From NCBI RefSeq assembly GCF_963678635.1, contig NC_087065.1, positions 20,637,302-20,701,301 on the forward strand: 64,000 nucleotides of DNA. Reading direction: 5' to 3'. Within the stretch, counting starts at the first letter, position 1; the number at the start of each line of letters is the position of its first letter. The translations under genes and the position numbers were made by a program. This document shows positions 41,182-52,082 of the stretch, piece by piece. A model generated the notes under the pieces. The model saw only the letters and a list, made by a program, of their open reading frames with translations. It had not been told where the DNA came from and made no database searches. The DNA comes from Symsagittifera roscoffensis. Taxonomy: Eukaryota; Xenacoelomorpha; Acoela; Convolutidae.

Positions 41182-41623
41182 TTTTTCGTTCGATGACTGT
41201 TAATATGTAATTATTAATGTGTCGAATTGGTTGATTCCAATTGTATAGATGTACTGGTTTGTGTTTGTACTGTTTTTTTATTCTTCTTTTTCCTCTTTGT
41301 GATGAATTTGAAGTTGTTTCTGAGTCAGAAAAATATAATTGATCGTGAAGTGGGCAATTTTTATCTATTGATTCTTTTAGTTTGTAAAGTTCGTCTAAAC
41401 TGTTGGTTTCTGATTCTGAAAATGCGTTTCGATTTTTTGAAAATGTTTTTCGTGTTATTTGTCTTTGTTTAGTTATTATTTTTCTCTTCAGTGTTTGTCG
41501 TTTTGTTCGAATGTATCCAACTGTTTGTGTATGAGGTGTGATTACAAGGTCGTATTTTTTGTTATCTATTTCACAATTGTGTAAAATGATTGTTTGTTTA
41601 TTTCCTAGGTTTTTAAATGACAT
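41156..41623 (-). CDS. basic protein, 155 aa, unknown (Gag N-terminal or accessory)
   Basis: Two basic clusters, residues about 40-66 and 110-122 (RGKRRIKKQYKHK), separated by two acidic FSESET/FSDSET modules that look like CK2 targets. Such a mix suits an RNA-binding or nuclear-trafficking protein, but I recognise no family. Its 3' end overlaps the next ORF by 26 nt in a different frame, so the two could be linked by frameshift or reinitiation. It sits between the leader and the Gag chain. Confidence 0.6.
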   Translation of the reverse strand: MSFKNLGNKQTIILHNCEIDNKKYDLVITPHTQTVGYIRTKRQTLKRKIITKQRQITRKTFSKNRNAFSESETNSLDELYKLKESIDKNCPLHDQLYFSDSETTSNSSQRGKRRIKKQYKHKPVHLYNWNQPIRHINNYILTVIERKNELNAHSR

Positions 41624-41639
41624 AAGGTTTAGAATGACG

Positions 41640-42553
41640 GGTGCAAAGGGTTGTTAAATGATTTCTATTTTCTTAAACTGTTAGTTCTTACGATTTTTTG
41701 GTTAGCTTATCCTGGGTCTATTTTTCAGGGTTGGAGAGAAAAGTATATCGATTCCGAAGAATGATTTTTACTTTCTCGTGACTAGTATAAGCTAAGGTGT
41801 TAACTTACTTAATCTTACTTAGGGGTAGTGATTGTGTTCAAGGGTTGGAGAATAGTAAATCGATCCACAAGGTTCAGGTATAATTAGAACGCGAGTAGTT
41901 CGTTAGATACTATTTTAAACTTACGAAGTCTAAGATTTATCCTGGGTCTGGTAAGAGGGGGGGTCAAGTGAAGGATGAATAACCGAAGTTCTTCACTGTT
42001 TATCCTAATTTGAATGATTAGTTTTGTTTTAAAAATTTCTATTAGTCTTGGGTCTTTAGAAAGGGTTGGGTAGTGAATCGACGTTTGAGGTCGTTAGACA
42101 CTAATTAAGTGGGTGGGGGAGAACAAAGTTGTTCTGTTTGATCCAAGGATAAGCCTTGATGATCAAATTTAAAATTTAATTAAGTAGAAAATGATTTAAG
42201 ATCCAAGGATAAGCCTTGATGATCTGGTTTTAAAATTAAGTGAATTTAAGTTTTAATAAAGTTTTAAATGTGTGTAAAGGAAAGATTTAGTGTTTTATGA
42301 TGTTAGTGAGTTGATGATTGCTGTTATGTTTTAGATGATGAAGCTGGAACAACAGGATGATTTATGATTACTAACCATTTATTGTCATGCTACTAATTTT
42401 TATTTTTGTTTTCCAATAAATATTTTTCAAACATGTTTTGTATAATACTGCAGAGTTTTAGGGAAACGATCTTAGATCTTTTTATCAATCGTTATTGTAT
42501 AATATTAATTTTGTTTAGCGCCTTAAATGATTTTGAAGAGTAACTTCAAGGTT
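41640..42553 (-). other. leader region with repeated hairpins
   Basis: Non-coding ~0.9 kb between the first small ORF and the next. Two direct copies of a 25-bp unit containing the hairpin CAAGG-ATAAG-CCTTG lie at about 42141-42165 and 42202-42226. TCCTGGGTCT and GGGTTGGAGA-type motifs recur at about 41708, 41733, 41845, 41940 and 42051. GTAAGT, the best U1 complement, occurs on the coding strand at 41803-41808 and 41919-41924. Packaging/dimerisation hairpins and splice donors are both plausible here. Confidence 0.55.
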
Positions 42554-42787
42554 TTATGTTTGCAAATGGAAATCTAAATTCATTGCAAGTAGTATTCGAA
42601 ATATAAAAGTTTGTTCTGGCTTTTGCCGAACTATCATATAACTATACGGCAAGTTTCTACTTTGTCGTATGTCGTCTTTGGTTCGAGGTCTTCTTCCAAT
42701 TCCGGGTAGTTCTATTATGGTTCGGAATATTGGCTCTGATCTATTGAGTCGGAGAGACATTTCAATTAAATTATTGTCGTATAACAT
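42554..42787 (-). CDS. small leader ORF, 77 aa, unknown
   Basis: First ATG-initiated ORF after the 5' LTR and PBS on the coding strand. The product is basic, Arg/Pro-containing in the middle (GIGRRPRTKDDIRQS), with no recognised domain. It could be an uORF, a spliced leader exon supplying an ATG to downstream ATG-less frames, or chance. No 5' splice site is obvious inside it. Confidence 0.35.
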   Translation of the reverse strand: MLYDNNLIEMSLRLNRSEPIFRTIIELPGIGRRPRTKDDIRQSRNLPYSYMIVRQKPEQTFIFRILLAMNLDFHLQT

Positions 42788-42850
42788 TTTGTAAATGTTT
42801 TTGTCTAATTTCTAATCTATTTTTGGTTAATTCTAATCTAGTAAGGTCTT

Positions 42851-42873
42851 GTTCGAGACTTATGGTCGCACCA
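42851..42873 (-). other. primer-binding site of giant element
   Basis: On the coding strand, two bases (TC) separate the LTR from TGGTGCGACCATAAGT (42873-42858), the complement of a tRNA 3' end ...GGTCGCACCA. The match to tRNA architecture seems to extend to a T-loop-like GTTCGAGAC on the plus strand (42851-42859). I cannot assign the tRNA species. Confidence 0.65.
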
Positions 42874-42875
42874 GA

Positions 42876-43283
42876 TGAGTTAGGACCGAAGTGTAACTCA
42901 TAGAGTAATTTCGGATAGGGTACACCGTCTGCTCGTCACGCTATCTTATTTTCGGCCGGATAGATTCGTGCAACTTCTTAGTCTAATACCGATCCTAATC
43001 TTACTCTTATACTATCTAGTCTCAGGTTGTTTAACTAGTCTCTGCTAGGCTCAATAGATCTAGGGTATACTGGTTTATTGCGGCTGCTGAAGTGCTCGGG
43101 AGAGTCCAACTAATTTCTAAGTTAAATTCAAATCTCTCTGGTGCTGAAATTACAAGTAACTTCAGCACTTACAAATAAGTGGGTTGTTAGTTAGATGGAT
43201 CATGATTGGTTAATATTAAATACTTTACATTGGTAAAACATTTAATTTATCCAATCATAAAATATAGTTTAGATCAGGTTCCA
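42876..43283 (-). repeat. 5' LTR of giant element, 408 bp
   Basis: On the coding strand it begins TGGAACCTGATC and ends CCTAACTCA. U3 has CCAAT-type boxes. A 28-bp inverted repeat, GTGCTGAA...TTCAGCAC, lies at 43141-43168. An AATAAA lies downstream of it in transcript sense, followed by a TATAAGAG. It is identical to the other LTR by eye. Confidence 0.93.
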
Positions 43284-43287
43284 AAAT
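43284..43287 (+). other. target-site duplication AAAT, right flank of giant element
   Basis: Matches 24429-24432. Confidence 0.8.
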
Positions 43288-44109
43288 GTTGATTAAAACT
43301 AATATAAATAAGGCTTTGAATTTTTTTTTTATAAAATCTCAATCGCTACAAAATTTGCCGGAAATATGTTCGCACTTTTTTTTCTGATATTTAAGCTCAC
43401 CCTATAGTGGTTATAATCTGTTTATGTTGCTCTAAACTAAACAATAGTTTCCGGCTGAATTCTTAAAATTTTTGCATTCCAAAAGTTACAGAAAAGAAGT
43501 AACAGTTTCACTGAGACATGAAAAAAATGCTTGAAAATATCTCCAATTTATCAGTGTATCTTGTTTTAGCTAATTTTAGGATCAAATTTGGATATAGTTC
43601 TACAAACTGTTTGATGCGAGCACTTTTTTATGTGGAATATTGAAAATTTTACGTTAAGTCAGTAAGTAGGATCATTTTTAAATCTAATTTGCTGACAAAA
43701 ATTTCTTTTACATTACCTGAGAAAAAAGGGTTTCCTTTCAAACCATTCACCTTCTGCCGCAAAAAATAGCCATTTTGGGTCGAAAAACAGTCACACGCAA
43801 GGAATCATGGTTCAGCTGTTGGAAGTTAATATTTTTTAGTTTTCCTCGAAAAGATTTTTCTTGTCTTTAGTCGTGTCGTTATCTCCAATACTGCAATGTT
43901 TAATTTCAGTTGAAATTAATCCCATAAAATAAGTGTTTCATTCAAATACTCAGTTTATCCGAAATTGATTTTCTCAAAATTCCCTAAACTGTTAGTTACT
44001 GCCGCTAAGGCGTAGGCGAGAAAGTTTAAGCAAACACCTAGCTGCACACTCGTTGTGCATAAATACTTAGAAAACGAGTTTCAGAAATAAACCCGTACCT
44101 AGTAAATGT
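43288..44109. other. non-coding stretch
   Basis: AT-rich; no ORF, RNA gene or repeat that I can support. Confidence 0.55.
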
Positions 44110-44880
44110 TTTAACTCAGATCTGAAATAATCTTTTTCAGATCTAAATTTCAGATCTGAAATGGGTTGTGAAATGCTTATGTAACGCTCGGATACTTTAA
44201 CGATTGGTTATTTCAGATCTAGTTTCAGATCTGAAATTTTGTTTTTCTTGGTTATTTCACATCTGTAAAAATCTATTTCAGATCTCATTTCAGATCTGAA
44301 GTTTTGTTTTTCTTGGTCATTTCAGATCCAAAAAATTAATGATTCTGATATAATTTTTTGCTATTTTTGATATTTTTGTATTTGATAGCTTCGGCTAGCT
44401 ACTAGCAGTACTCAGCAAACTCTCCAATAGAAGACTGCCAAAAGATGTTTCCCCAAGCACGAGATAAACATTGAAAATGCATAAGTAGTGCTTGAAAATC
44501 AAACGTTTGACAGGTCTTCTTACAGTTTTTGAAAACTTTTCAACACAATTGAACAAGAAATTAAATTCGAAAAAACTGTTTGTGAAATTATTCGGAAGTT
44601 TTTTTACGGAATTTAATCTTAACTTAATTGTGAATTGCAGAAACATGAAAAACTCAATGCTCAAAATTCATAAATTGCAATTTAACAAAGGATTTCTCAC
44701 ATCTGATTTCAGATCTGAAGTTTTGATCTGCAAGGTTATTTCAGATCTAAAATTTTCTATTTCAGATCCAAATTTCAGATCTGAAATTTGTAATACTTAT
44801 CAAAATCAGAAATAAAGAATTTCAGATCTGAGAATCAATTTTGAAAGAAATAAAGAATCTCAGATCTTGCACAGAAAATT
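44110..44880. repeat. cluster of TTTCAGATCTGAAA palindromes
   Basis: About fifteen CAGATC cores in two blocks (44115-44330 and 44705-44870), mostly inside the palindrome ATTTCAGATCTGAAAT or half-sites of it. Full palindromes occur near 44149, 44225 and 44781. A TTTTGTTTTTCTTGGT spacer is repeated between units near 44236 and 44302. Non-coding; origin unknown. Confidence 0.85.
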
Positions 44881-46309
44881 CCCTGGGTTCAGGAATGCAA
44901 CGCATATGAATTTTAGCTTCGCCAAATGCTTGAAATGTTTCCTTCCGGGGTTGACCAAAACTAGTAATCATACAATTCTCATATTTGGAAAAATGCTAAT
45001 CATACATTTTTCATACAATCCGATAAGTACAGAAAATGCATGAAAGTTCTGTGATTACTGATTGTTTATTTGTGGAGAATGCATGACTAACAACTTTCCA
45101 TAAACCAATAAATAATTGATCTTTTTTGAAATTTCGTTTCTCAAAAGTTTTGGGATGTGTTTGTGACCAAACGCAAGTGACAAAAAGCATGGTTTACTCA
45201 AAACTAAAATCAACAAAGCTTTGATTGATTTGCATTTACACTGCATTGGAAGAGACCTGAATTATGTAAGAGCTTTTTAACTCAAATCATATACTGCAAG
45301 CATCAAACTTTAAAATTTTGTTAAATGTTTTCAAAGATGATTACTTTTACAATTTGAAGTCTTAAATTATCAGAACTTTATCAAGGCATATCTGAAAATG
45401 CCATAGCAAAGAAATAGGAGTTTTTAGCCTATTTGAAAAAAGCTATCCACAGAAACACGAAATTCAACTTTTGTTTATCTAGGACTACGTTATGCACACA
45501 AAAAACTAATTGTTACATGCAAAATTTTTTTTAGAAAATGATTGTTTGACTACAAATTTCAATTTTTTATTGAAATGTTTTAAATAAATGTATGAAATTT
45601 GTATGATTAGTATTTTTCATACACTTAGTTTGTGGATTTGTATGATTAGCATTTTCGGTTTATTAGTGTCAACTCGCAGTTTTTATCATGTACTTCAAAA
45701 AAAAAACGAAATGTTTCGTTTGCAGTGTTTTTTCTGAAGACCAACTTTGACAATCGAAACTGTAGTTGACAACGTATTTTATGTCCCGATAAAAATATAA
45801 TCCTTGAAGTCAAATATGAACGTTTTAAACTTGGATTAACGATTTGTAGATTTGGAAATTGCCAATTTGGCTTTGTTCTGGACAAGGTTTTGCAATCTTT
45901 TAAGAAATTACCAATGACAATGAAAGCATAAGGATGATGTAAAAATTGTTCTAAATTGGTATGGGACAAGCTAATAGGTCATATGGGTTCACTTTACAAC
46001 CCAAAAACTATAAGTTATTGTGTTACAACTCGTACCTAACAAAAGCTTCTGATCTGGATAAAAATTTTATCTAAAAACTCTAACCTAATTTTCTCTTGTT
46101 TTTGAACAAAGATTATTTGTTTATCTTCAATCCTTGACAATACACATTTTTTGAATAAAACGACTAGAAATTAGATCACTGCTCTACCGCAGTATGCGTT
46201 CGAGTATGCACAATAGCCGTAGCATTACAATGGAATTTAACATTTCTTATAACAAGTGTTGCTTTGCATTAGATTGCTATAACTATTCGAAAGTATGAGA
46301 TCATATGAT
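44881..46309. other. non-coding stretch with inverted AATCATAC repeats
   Basis: ATGCTAATCATAC and TTTTTCATAC motifs at about 44967-45020 recur inverted at about 45590-45655, suggesting the ends of a ~700-bp inverted-repeat element. No credible gene between them. Confidence 0.45.
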
Positions 46310-46376
46310 TTAGTGGTTGGCTCAATCGCTTATTCTATTCAATGGTAGGTCTTGAGTTCGAGTCCCTGCAGGAGAT
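46310..46376 (+). repeat. tRNA-like sequence, probable SINE head or tRNA pseudogene
   Basis: TTTAGTGGTTGGCTCAATCGC resembles an A box/D-arm and GAGTTCGAGTCC is a good B box, 37 bp apart, followed by T(8). The acceptor and T stems do not pair well, so this is not a functional tRNA. Confidence 0.35.
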
Positions 46377-47139
46377 TTTTTTTCCAAAAAGTAGCCGAGG
46401 TTTTTCTAACTTCTGATCAGAAATAAGATCAGAAATAGAGATTTTTACTTTTTCAAACATTTTGAAAAAATTCTGGTCAGTTATTTAGAGTAGAAATGAA
46501 GCATTTCTCGTCAAAATTAAAAAAACAAATTTGTTCCATACCGGTAATCAAACTATTTGTTGATGAAACCGAATAATTTAAAATCTCCATCAGTTATTCA
46601 GTTATTGTTTATCATAAGCTCTTTTTACAAAAAGGAGTTTTCGAGACTAGTCAAAGAAGAGCAATCAGAATATTTAAGTTCTATACTTTCAATTTTTAAA
46701 CAGGAGAGTGGATCGGAAAAGTGGACCGTATAAGTTTTGGTCAAACATTTTCATAAAAAGCCCAAAAATGAAAAATTATTTGTGTTTGTTAGATTGTACG
46801 CTTATAAAGTTCGTAGTGAGTTCACTGATTTCGCAGAACTTCTATTTTTTGTAAAACTTGCACCCCTTCGAAAAACGTTTAGATCTGTCTCTGATTCAGA
46901 TCGTTGTCATGATCCTAGCAGTCTTGTGTTATTGGTTTGACCGAGTACTGATTGAACCTTGAATCAATGTATTCGCAAACGGGTATGTTTTGCAACGGGG
47001 GCCGGATTTGTTTTTTTCATTTTTTCGTTTCTTTCTTTTTCTTAAGCAATTGTAGCATTTTATAGTTCTATAATCACACCTCGCAGAAGAAACTACTATA
47101 GTTTGAAGATAAAAAACTTTTAATTTTGTATTTTTTCAC

Positions 47140-47920
47140 GAATGTGGTCGGAACCTTCTGTGCTCCTTGTACAGCAACCGATTATCCTTGTTTTAATTTT
47201 GCATGCTACACCCTTTTTTGAACTATTAATTGTGCCTCGAGCCTGTACGTATATGTATTTGATTTTCTAATACTATAATGTGAAGACTCATCTGTGATGC
47301 TGAAAGCGTAATACGAATTTTCATCCAAAAAATTGTTCCGAAATGAAATCAGGCAAGCTAATTATTGTTCAGACTATTTGAAAAATCACTCGAACCTTTG
47401 TTTTTGGGTGTTGATTAATTTTTTTGTTTTTTTTGTTTTCCAGCTACCACGAATAATCATCGGAGAGAATTGAGTGATATATCATATTAAAGTCGTATCG
47501 GTCGTGATTCAAACAACCTTAAAAAACTTCAAAAATTTGAACTTAAAATAGCTTGTTTTAGGCCGTAAAAAGTTAATTTTACTCAAGAAAACTATTTTTT
47601 AAAAGTATTTTACCTCCTTTTTGAAATCAAAAATTTCGAAAAATTGAAAAAAAAACTTTATTTCTTTATTTTTTTTTGTTTTTCTAGTCGTTTTGTACAA
47701 AAATTGTTTTCCACTTTGCGTATTTTACTGTGATTGTCAAATTTTTGTAAGCATTAGCGTTTCGTTCAGCTCTTTTCGTCCACGACGAAAAAACGGCCCA
47801 ACTCCACGACGAAAAAAGGGACAATAATTTAAAAAAGTTGTTGTCTTTTTAAGACTATTGTCAAAATATTCTGTGCTACTTGCACAGTATGTGGCTGTCC
47901 TTGTTCATATCATTTCTTTG
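47140..47920 (+). repeat. TTCCGACCAT-family MITE, copy 3 (two end cores)
   Basis: The family core (GTGGTCGGAACCTTCTGTGC, then GTACAGCAACC) is at 47154-47186. Internal blocks GAGTGATATATCATATTAAAG and GGTCGTGATTCAAA are at 47470-47512. A second core (ATTCTGTGCTACTTGCACAG) is at 47868-47888. Confidence 0.65.
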
Positions 47921-48236
47921 TGCGACTTATTACATCATCAGTTTTGATATATTGACAAACCAGAGTTTGTAGTTTATCTAATTTTTGTACCAGAAATTTG
48001 AATTGAAGACCAATTGAAAAGTATACAGAGTAATCAGGGCTTGGCGCTGATAAATACGAGCAGTCTTCTGTCATTTTTAAAGTAATTTACTGCAAATTTA
48101 AAAAAAAACTAAAATTGACTGAGAAAAACTAAAATTGACTGAGTTTTTTTTCTAGGAACGTACATGTATGTCAAAAAATAGTGAATATAAAACCATACCT
48201 TGATGAGTTAAGTTTTTGAGCCGCTAACAGAACAAC

Positions 48237-48290
48237 TGCATGCATTTGTTTTCAGACCAACTGAGCTATCAGAGCTCTCTTCTCAGTTGA
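48237..48290 (-). repeat. tRNA-derived SINE-like fragment
   Basis: On the minus strand CTGATAGCTCAGTTGGTCTG is a very good tRNA D-arm/A box. No matching B box follows at the right distance, so only a fragment remains. Confidence 0.35.
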
Positions 48291-51200
48291 CTCCACTCAT
48301 CATTACTGCAGCCTTCTATTATCCATTTTTCAGGCACTTATTTTGGCTTTGAACTCATAAAAGTATGAACAAAATAAACTAATCTAAATGTAGCGAGTTT
48401 AGATTGTGCAAACATTAGTCTTCCATCGGTGATGTTAGTTTTGAGCCTGTTTGAGTCTCGTCTGTTCTAAGATTAGCTTTTGAGAAACAAATGAGTCGCC
48501 TCAAATCTGTAATGTGAGAAATAGGGCTGAAAATTGGTCAGTGTTTATTGTTCTTTAAATTAGTATGTGCCATGTCGAGACAATGTCACCTAAACAGTAG
48601 TCAAGGCAGTGCATTCGCTTATTGTGTGCCAAGTTGAACTTGTTGGCCAAGTTGGAAGTGGTGTCTTAGTTTTTCAATAAAATTCGCCGAGATACCTTTG
48701 ATGACAAAACTTTGCGGGTATTTTCGATTTCAGTTGATCGTTTAACAACTCATCATGAACTTGATACTTTTGAAAAATTGGTATAATGGAGCGATGAAAA
48801 GGTTCGAGAAATTTTTGAGAAGGGTGAAAGCTAGATTTCTTGACCACCTCACTGAAAATGACTGAAAGGAACGATGGCATAGTACTGGAATTTCTTTTGG
48901 ACAATTTCGACTGCTTCGAAGAAAGCTCGTAGAGGCGCAAATGTGGCATCGAGGAGGTTCGCTCTAGTCAATCAAGGAAGATAATCTTTCAAGAAACTTG
49001 TTTATGAGGGTTATTTTGCTACAACTTGCAAGATGAGGATTATATTGCACGACTGTTGAAAGAGGGAAACTATCTTGCAAAAAGAAGTTTGCAATATTAT
49101 TCAAAGAAATCACAAGATAATGAACCCTAATACTCGTTCAGATAAAGTTTATTCTGACCAAAGGAAAAAATACTATGGAAAAAATAGTTGGCTAAAGTCA
49201 CTAAAACTCATGGGCTTAAGTTCAGAAAAAAGGCTTGGAATTAAATTTTCATGTAAATCCATATTGATCAAAAGAGTTCTAATTTAATCATTTAGTCATA
49301 GTTCTAATTTAACCAATTCGATTAAACAGTTTCAAAAACAAATTGATACGATTCAAAAACTAGTTCAAATTGATACGATACGAGATAAGATACTAATAAG
49401 AGCTAAAACTTTGTAGCTGCAGTTTTAGTTTGAAATCACGCAAGAACCGTGTCGCTCAAAACGATCAAGCTAACAAGATCTTCAAAAAGATAAACTTAAA
49501 ATATCCATAACCTTTTGCCTCTCTAAGTTTGTAAAAAAAATCAGGAAATTGTTATCAAATCGACTAGGGAAGTAAGGGTGCTGTTTTGATTTAGAACGGT
49601 TTTTTACTGAAGCTAAATTAGAAGTCAGATACTTTTGTCTCATTCCTAAACGTTCATATTACCACTCATAGGGAAATTGTACAGTCATTGTTTGATTTAC
49701 TTTAAAAAAAACATGTATCAAATTTTTGATTTGCTGGTGTTCTATTATTCGTTTCCTTTTTATAGACTTTAAAGGCAGTCGATATGATTTTTCCCTATTG
49801 TCAGTGTTTTAAGGCAGGATGAAATAACCAGTCCACCTAATTGCGGATATACCTATTTTTATTATCCAGAGCGAAGCAGGAGAAAAACTGAGTCCAATAT
49901 TGAAATAACCAATTAAGTCGGGATGGTATATGAAAAAGTGCAACTCATCCCCTTGTTAAATAGATTGTTTTTCGAAACAAATTTTCACTGATATCAAATG
50001 TATACTGAAGTTCTCAAAAATATTAGGGTTAAAATTAATCATTAAAAAGTGACTTTAATTTGAAATAAAGTCATTGTTTGTTTGGAAACATGCATTTTTC
50101 TTCTTTTTCTTTTGATTCTCCTTGTCATCAGACTTTTTTTAGAATCATATCCCGCCATTTGAGCTACTTCTTGGTCGTATCTGACCTGAGTTCTTCGTTT
50201 TGATTGTCAGGTTTTCAACATCCAGCTACAATATTTCTCTGGCTCCTCCCGATAGTCAAATAGTCAAAGTGGTTATTCTTGTGCTCACTGCGTCTTTGTG
50301 TCGTTCAACTAAAAGACTATCGAGCATAACCGGTTTGCAACCTCAGACTAAGCACCATCACTGCTTAAAAGTTTCTGCAATTGAAAGAAACCAAAAATTG
50401 AGACAAATTTTCCAAACCCAAGGTATTTTTATTAATTGGTTACCGGTATTTTGGTTTCAGACACAAATTCACCACAAAGAATGTAAGAGCCAGGTCTCAT
50501 TAACTATTGGCTCTTTCAAGAAATAAAGGAAAGCTATTTGCATAACCTTTCCTAATAACTAAAAAGCTTAGGCGAAAAAACGACAATGCCACAGTATCAG
50601 GCACAAATTAGAACAGACTGAGATATGTAAATCGAAACAAAGAGATGATGAAAAAAATCAACACAATTTGTTTCATTAGTATAAGCTCTGAAATGAACAT
50701 TTTCGTGAATTTAAAACTGATTTGAAGTTGGAATTATTCAGAGAAGAACTAAAAATGTTAGGGTTAAAAACTGAAACAAATTTAAGTTGCTTATTGAAAA
50801 ATTAAATCCCATATTTTTTTTCTCAACGCTTTATGTCTGCGCGTTTCGATCGATGCGGAAGAAAAAAAAACGCCAAAATTGTTGAAGAGCAAGAATCATT
50901 GGACTCTTGAAGGCTACATATAGCCACCAACTTTGTTCTCTTTTGGCTTAGAGTGAATGGTATCTTGAAAAGCGAAAGCTACATATATCACCCAGAAAAA
51001 TGGCCGAAGTCAACGGCATAATCAAAAAGGAACATATGTGTCTAGTTTTGGAAAGTTGTTCAAATTGGACTGGAATTTAAAAGGTATAGACTTCAGAGTA
51101 GTTTGTGCAATTTACAAAATTAACCAAAAAGTAACCAAAAAATGCGTTTTAGGCGCTTGTTTTTTTTGCGTAACAGACAAAAAATGTTGATTACTGCAAA

Positions 51201-52082
51201 ACAGACAAAAATGCGAAACAGACAAAAAAGTTTCACGCTTCATCTCACGAATTTGATTCATGTTCAACAAGTTTTATCCTTATATTACAGCTATTTCGAT
51301 GCCAAGTTTTAATGCGCATAACTTGACCTAGATTAAAAAGAACTCCTCGTTTGATTAAAAAATTGACAAACAGGCCTATTGGCTCGGTGCATTTTTTGCT
51401 CAAGACTTAGATTCACTCAGGAGGAAAAATGGCTATTTCCCTAGCTGTTTTGCTAATTAAAAAATGTAAGTTTTTGACAAAAAGGTTTTTGAAATTTTTT
51501 TTTGAAGATTGATGTGTAACTTCATTGTTTTTCATTGGTATCGTTGCAACCTTTGATTTCACTGTTCGGTATCATAGTGGTAACTTATCTTTTTTGGAAA
51601 AGAAATTCATTGAACTTTCAAAGTTAATTTAGTCTTAACTAAAAGATTATAGGCCTAGTTACCAATTTTTTTTGTTCATCAAAGATGGTGATTTTTGAAA
51701 TCTTTTTAGCAGCACCACTAATTTTTCAGGATTTTTTGCAAAAAAATTAGAAAATTTGTTATGCCGTTGGCCTAAAAATTGTCTCAAATCTTGATACCAT
51801 GCTCACATTTATTTGTTTTTTCACTGTATCTAAAAATCTTTGACTGCAATCACCTTTTCGTGAGATAAATGAAGTCGTTTCTGTGAAGCAATTTTCCCAT
51901 AAATAATCAAATATAGAAAAATCTCGGACTTTTTCTTAACTAATCGCAATGCTCATTTTTATTTGAGCAAAACTTAGAGAACAAATTTTCCTTCAAAAAT
52001 AAGTTAAAAAATATCTAAAACTTTTTCATGTTTTGTTATGAATTTCAAAAAATTTGCGGAATTTTTATGCTTGGGTTTGTTG
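48291..52082. other. non-coding stretch
   Basis: Several chance ORFs (for example a 91-codon minus frame at 48674-48949 and a 108-codon plus frame at 50200-50526) without domains or supporting signals. No RNA gene or clear element seen. Confidence 0.45.

Larger units (their letters stand above)
24433..43283 (-). mobile_element. 18.85-kb env-bearing Ty3/gypsy-type endogenous retrovirus-like element
   Basis: Flanked by identical 408-bp LTRs (TGGAACC...TAACTCA on the coding strand) and a 4-bp AAAT duplication. Coding-strand order: LTR, PBS, ~1.2-kb leader, small ORFs, Gag chain, Pol, two tiny membrane ORFs, an ATG-less ORF, env, a 599-aa unknown, 1.5-kb 3' region, LTR. Typical Ty3/gypsy and errantivirus elements are 5-8 kb, so this one is more than twice the usual size. 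The interior is strongly A/C-rich on the coding strand, unlike the flanks. The intact D,D(35)E integrase, YLDD RT and identical LTRs indicate recent mobility. Confidence 0.93.

Noticed and set aside
42851..42873. tRNA gene 3' half (T-loop-like sequence ending in CCA)
   Set aside because: It abuts the LTR in the position of the primer-binding site; no 5' half of a tRNA is present.
44110..44880. CRISPR-like array
   Set aside because: The repeats are short palindromes with irregular spacing and no constant-length spacers, in animal DNA.
46310..46376. functional tRNA gene
   Set aside because: A- and B-box-like sequences are present, but acceptor and T stems do not pair.
48674..48949. 91-codon minus ORF
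   Set aside because: No family, isolated in non-coding DNA; chance cannot be excluded.
50200..50526. 108-codon plus ORF
   Set aside because: No recognisable domain and no gene signals around it.
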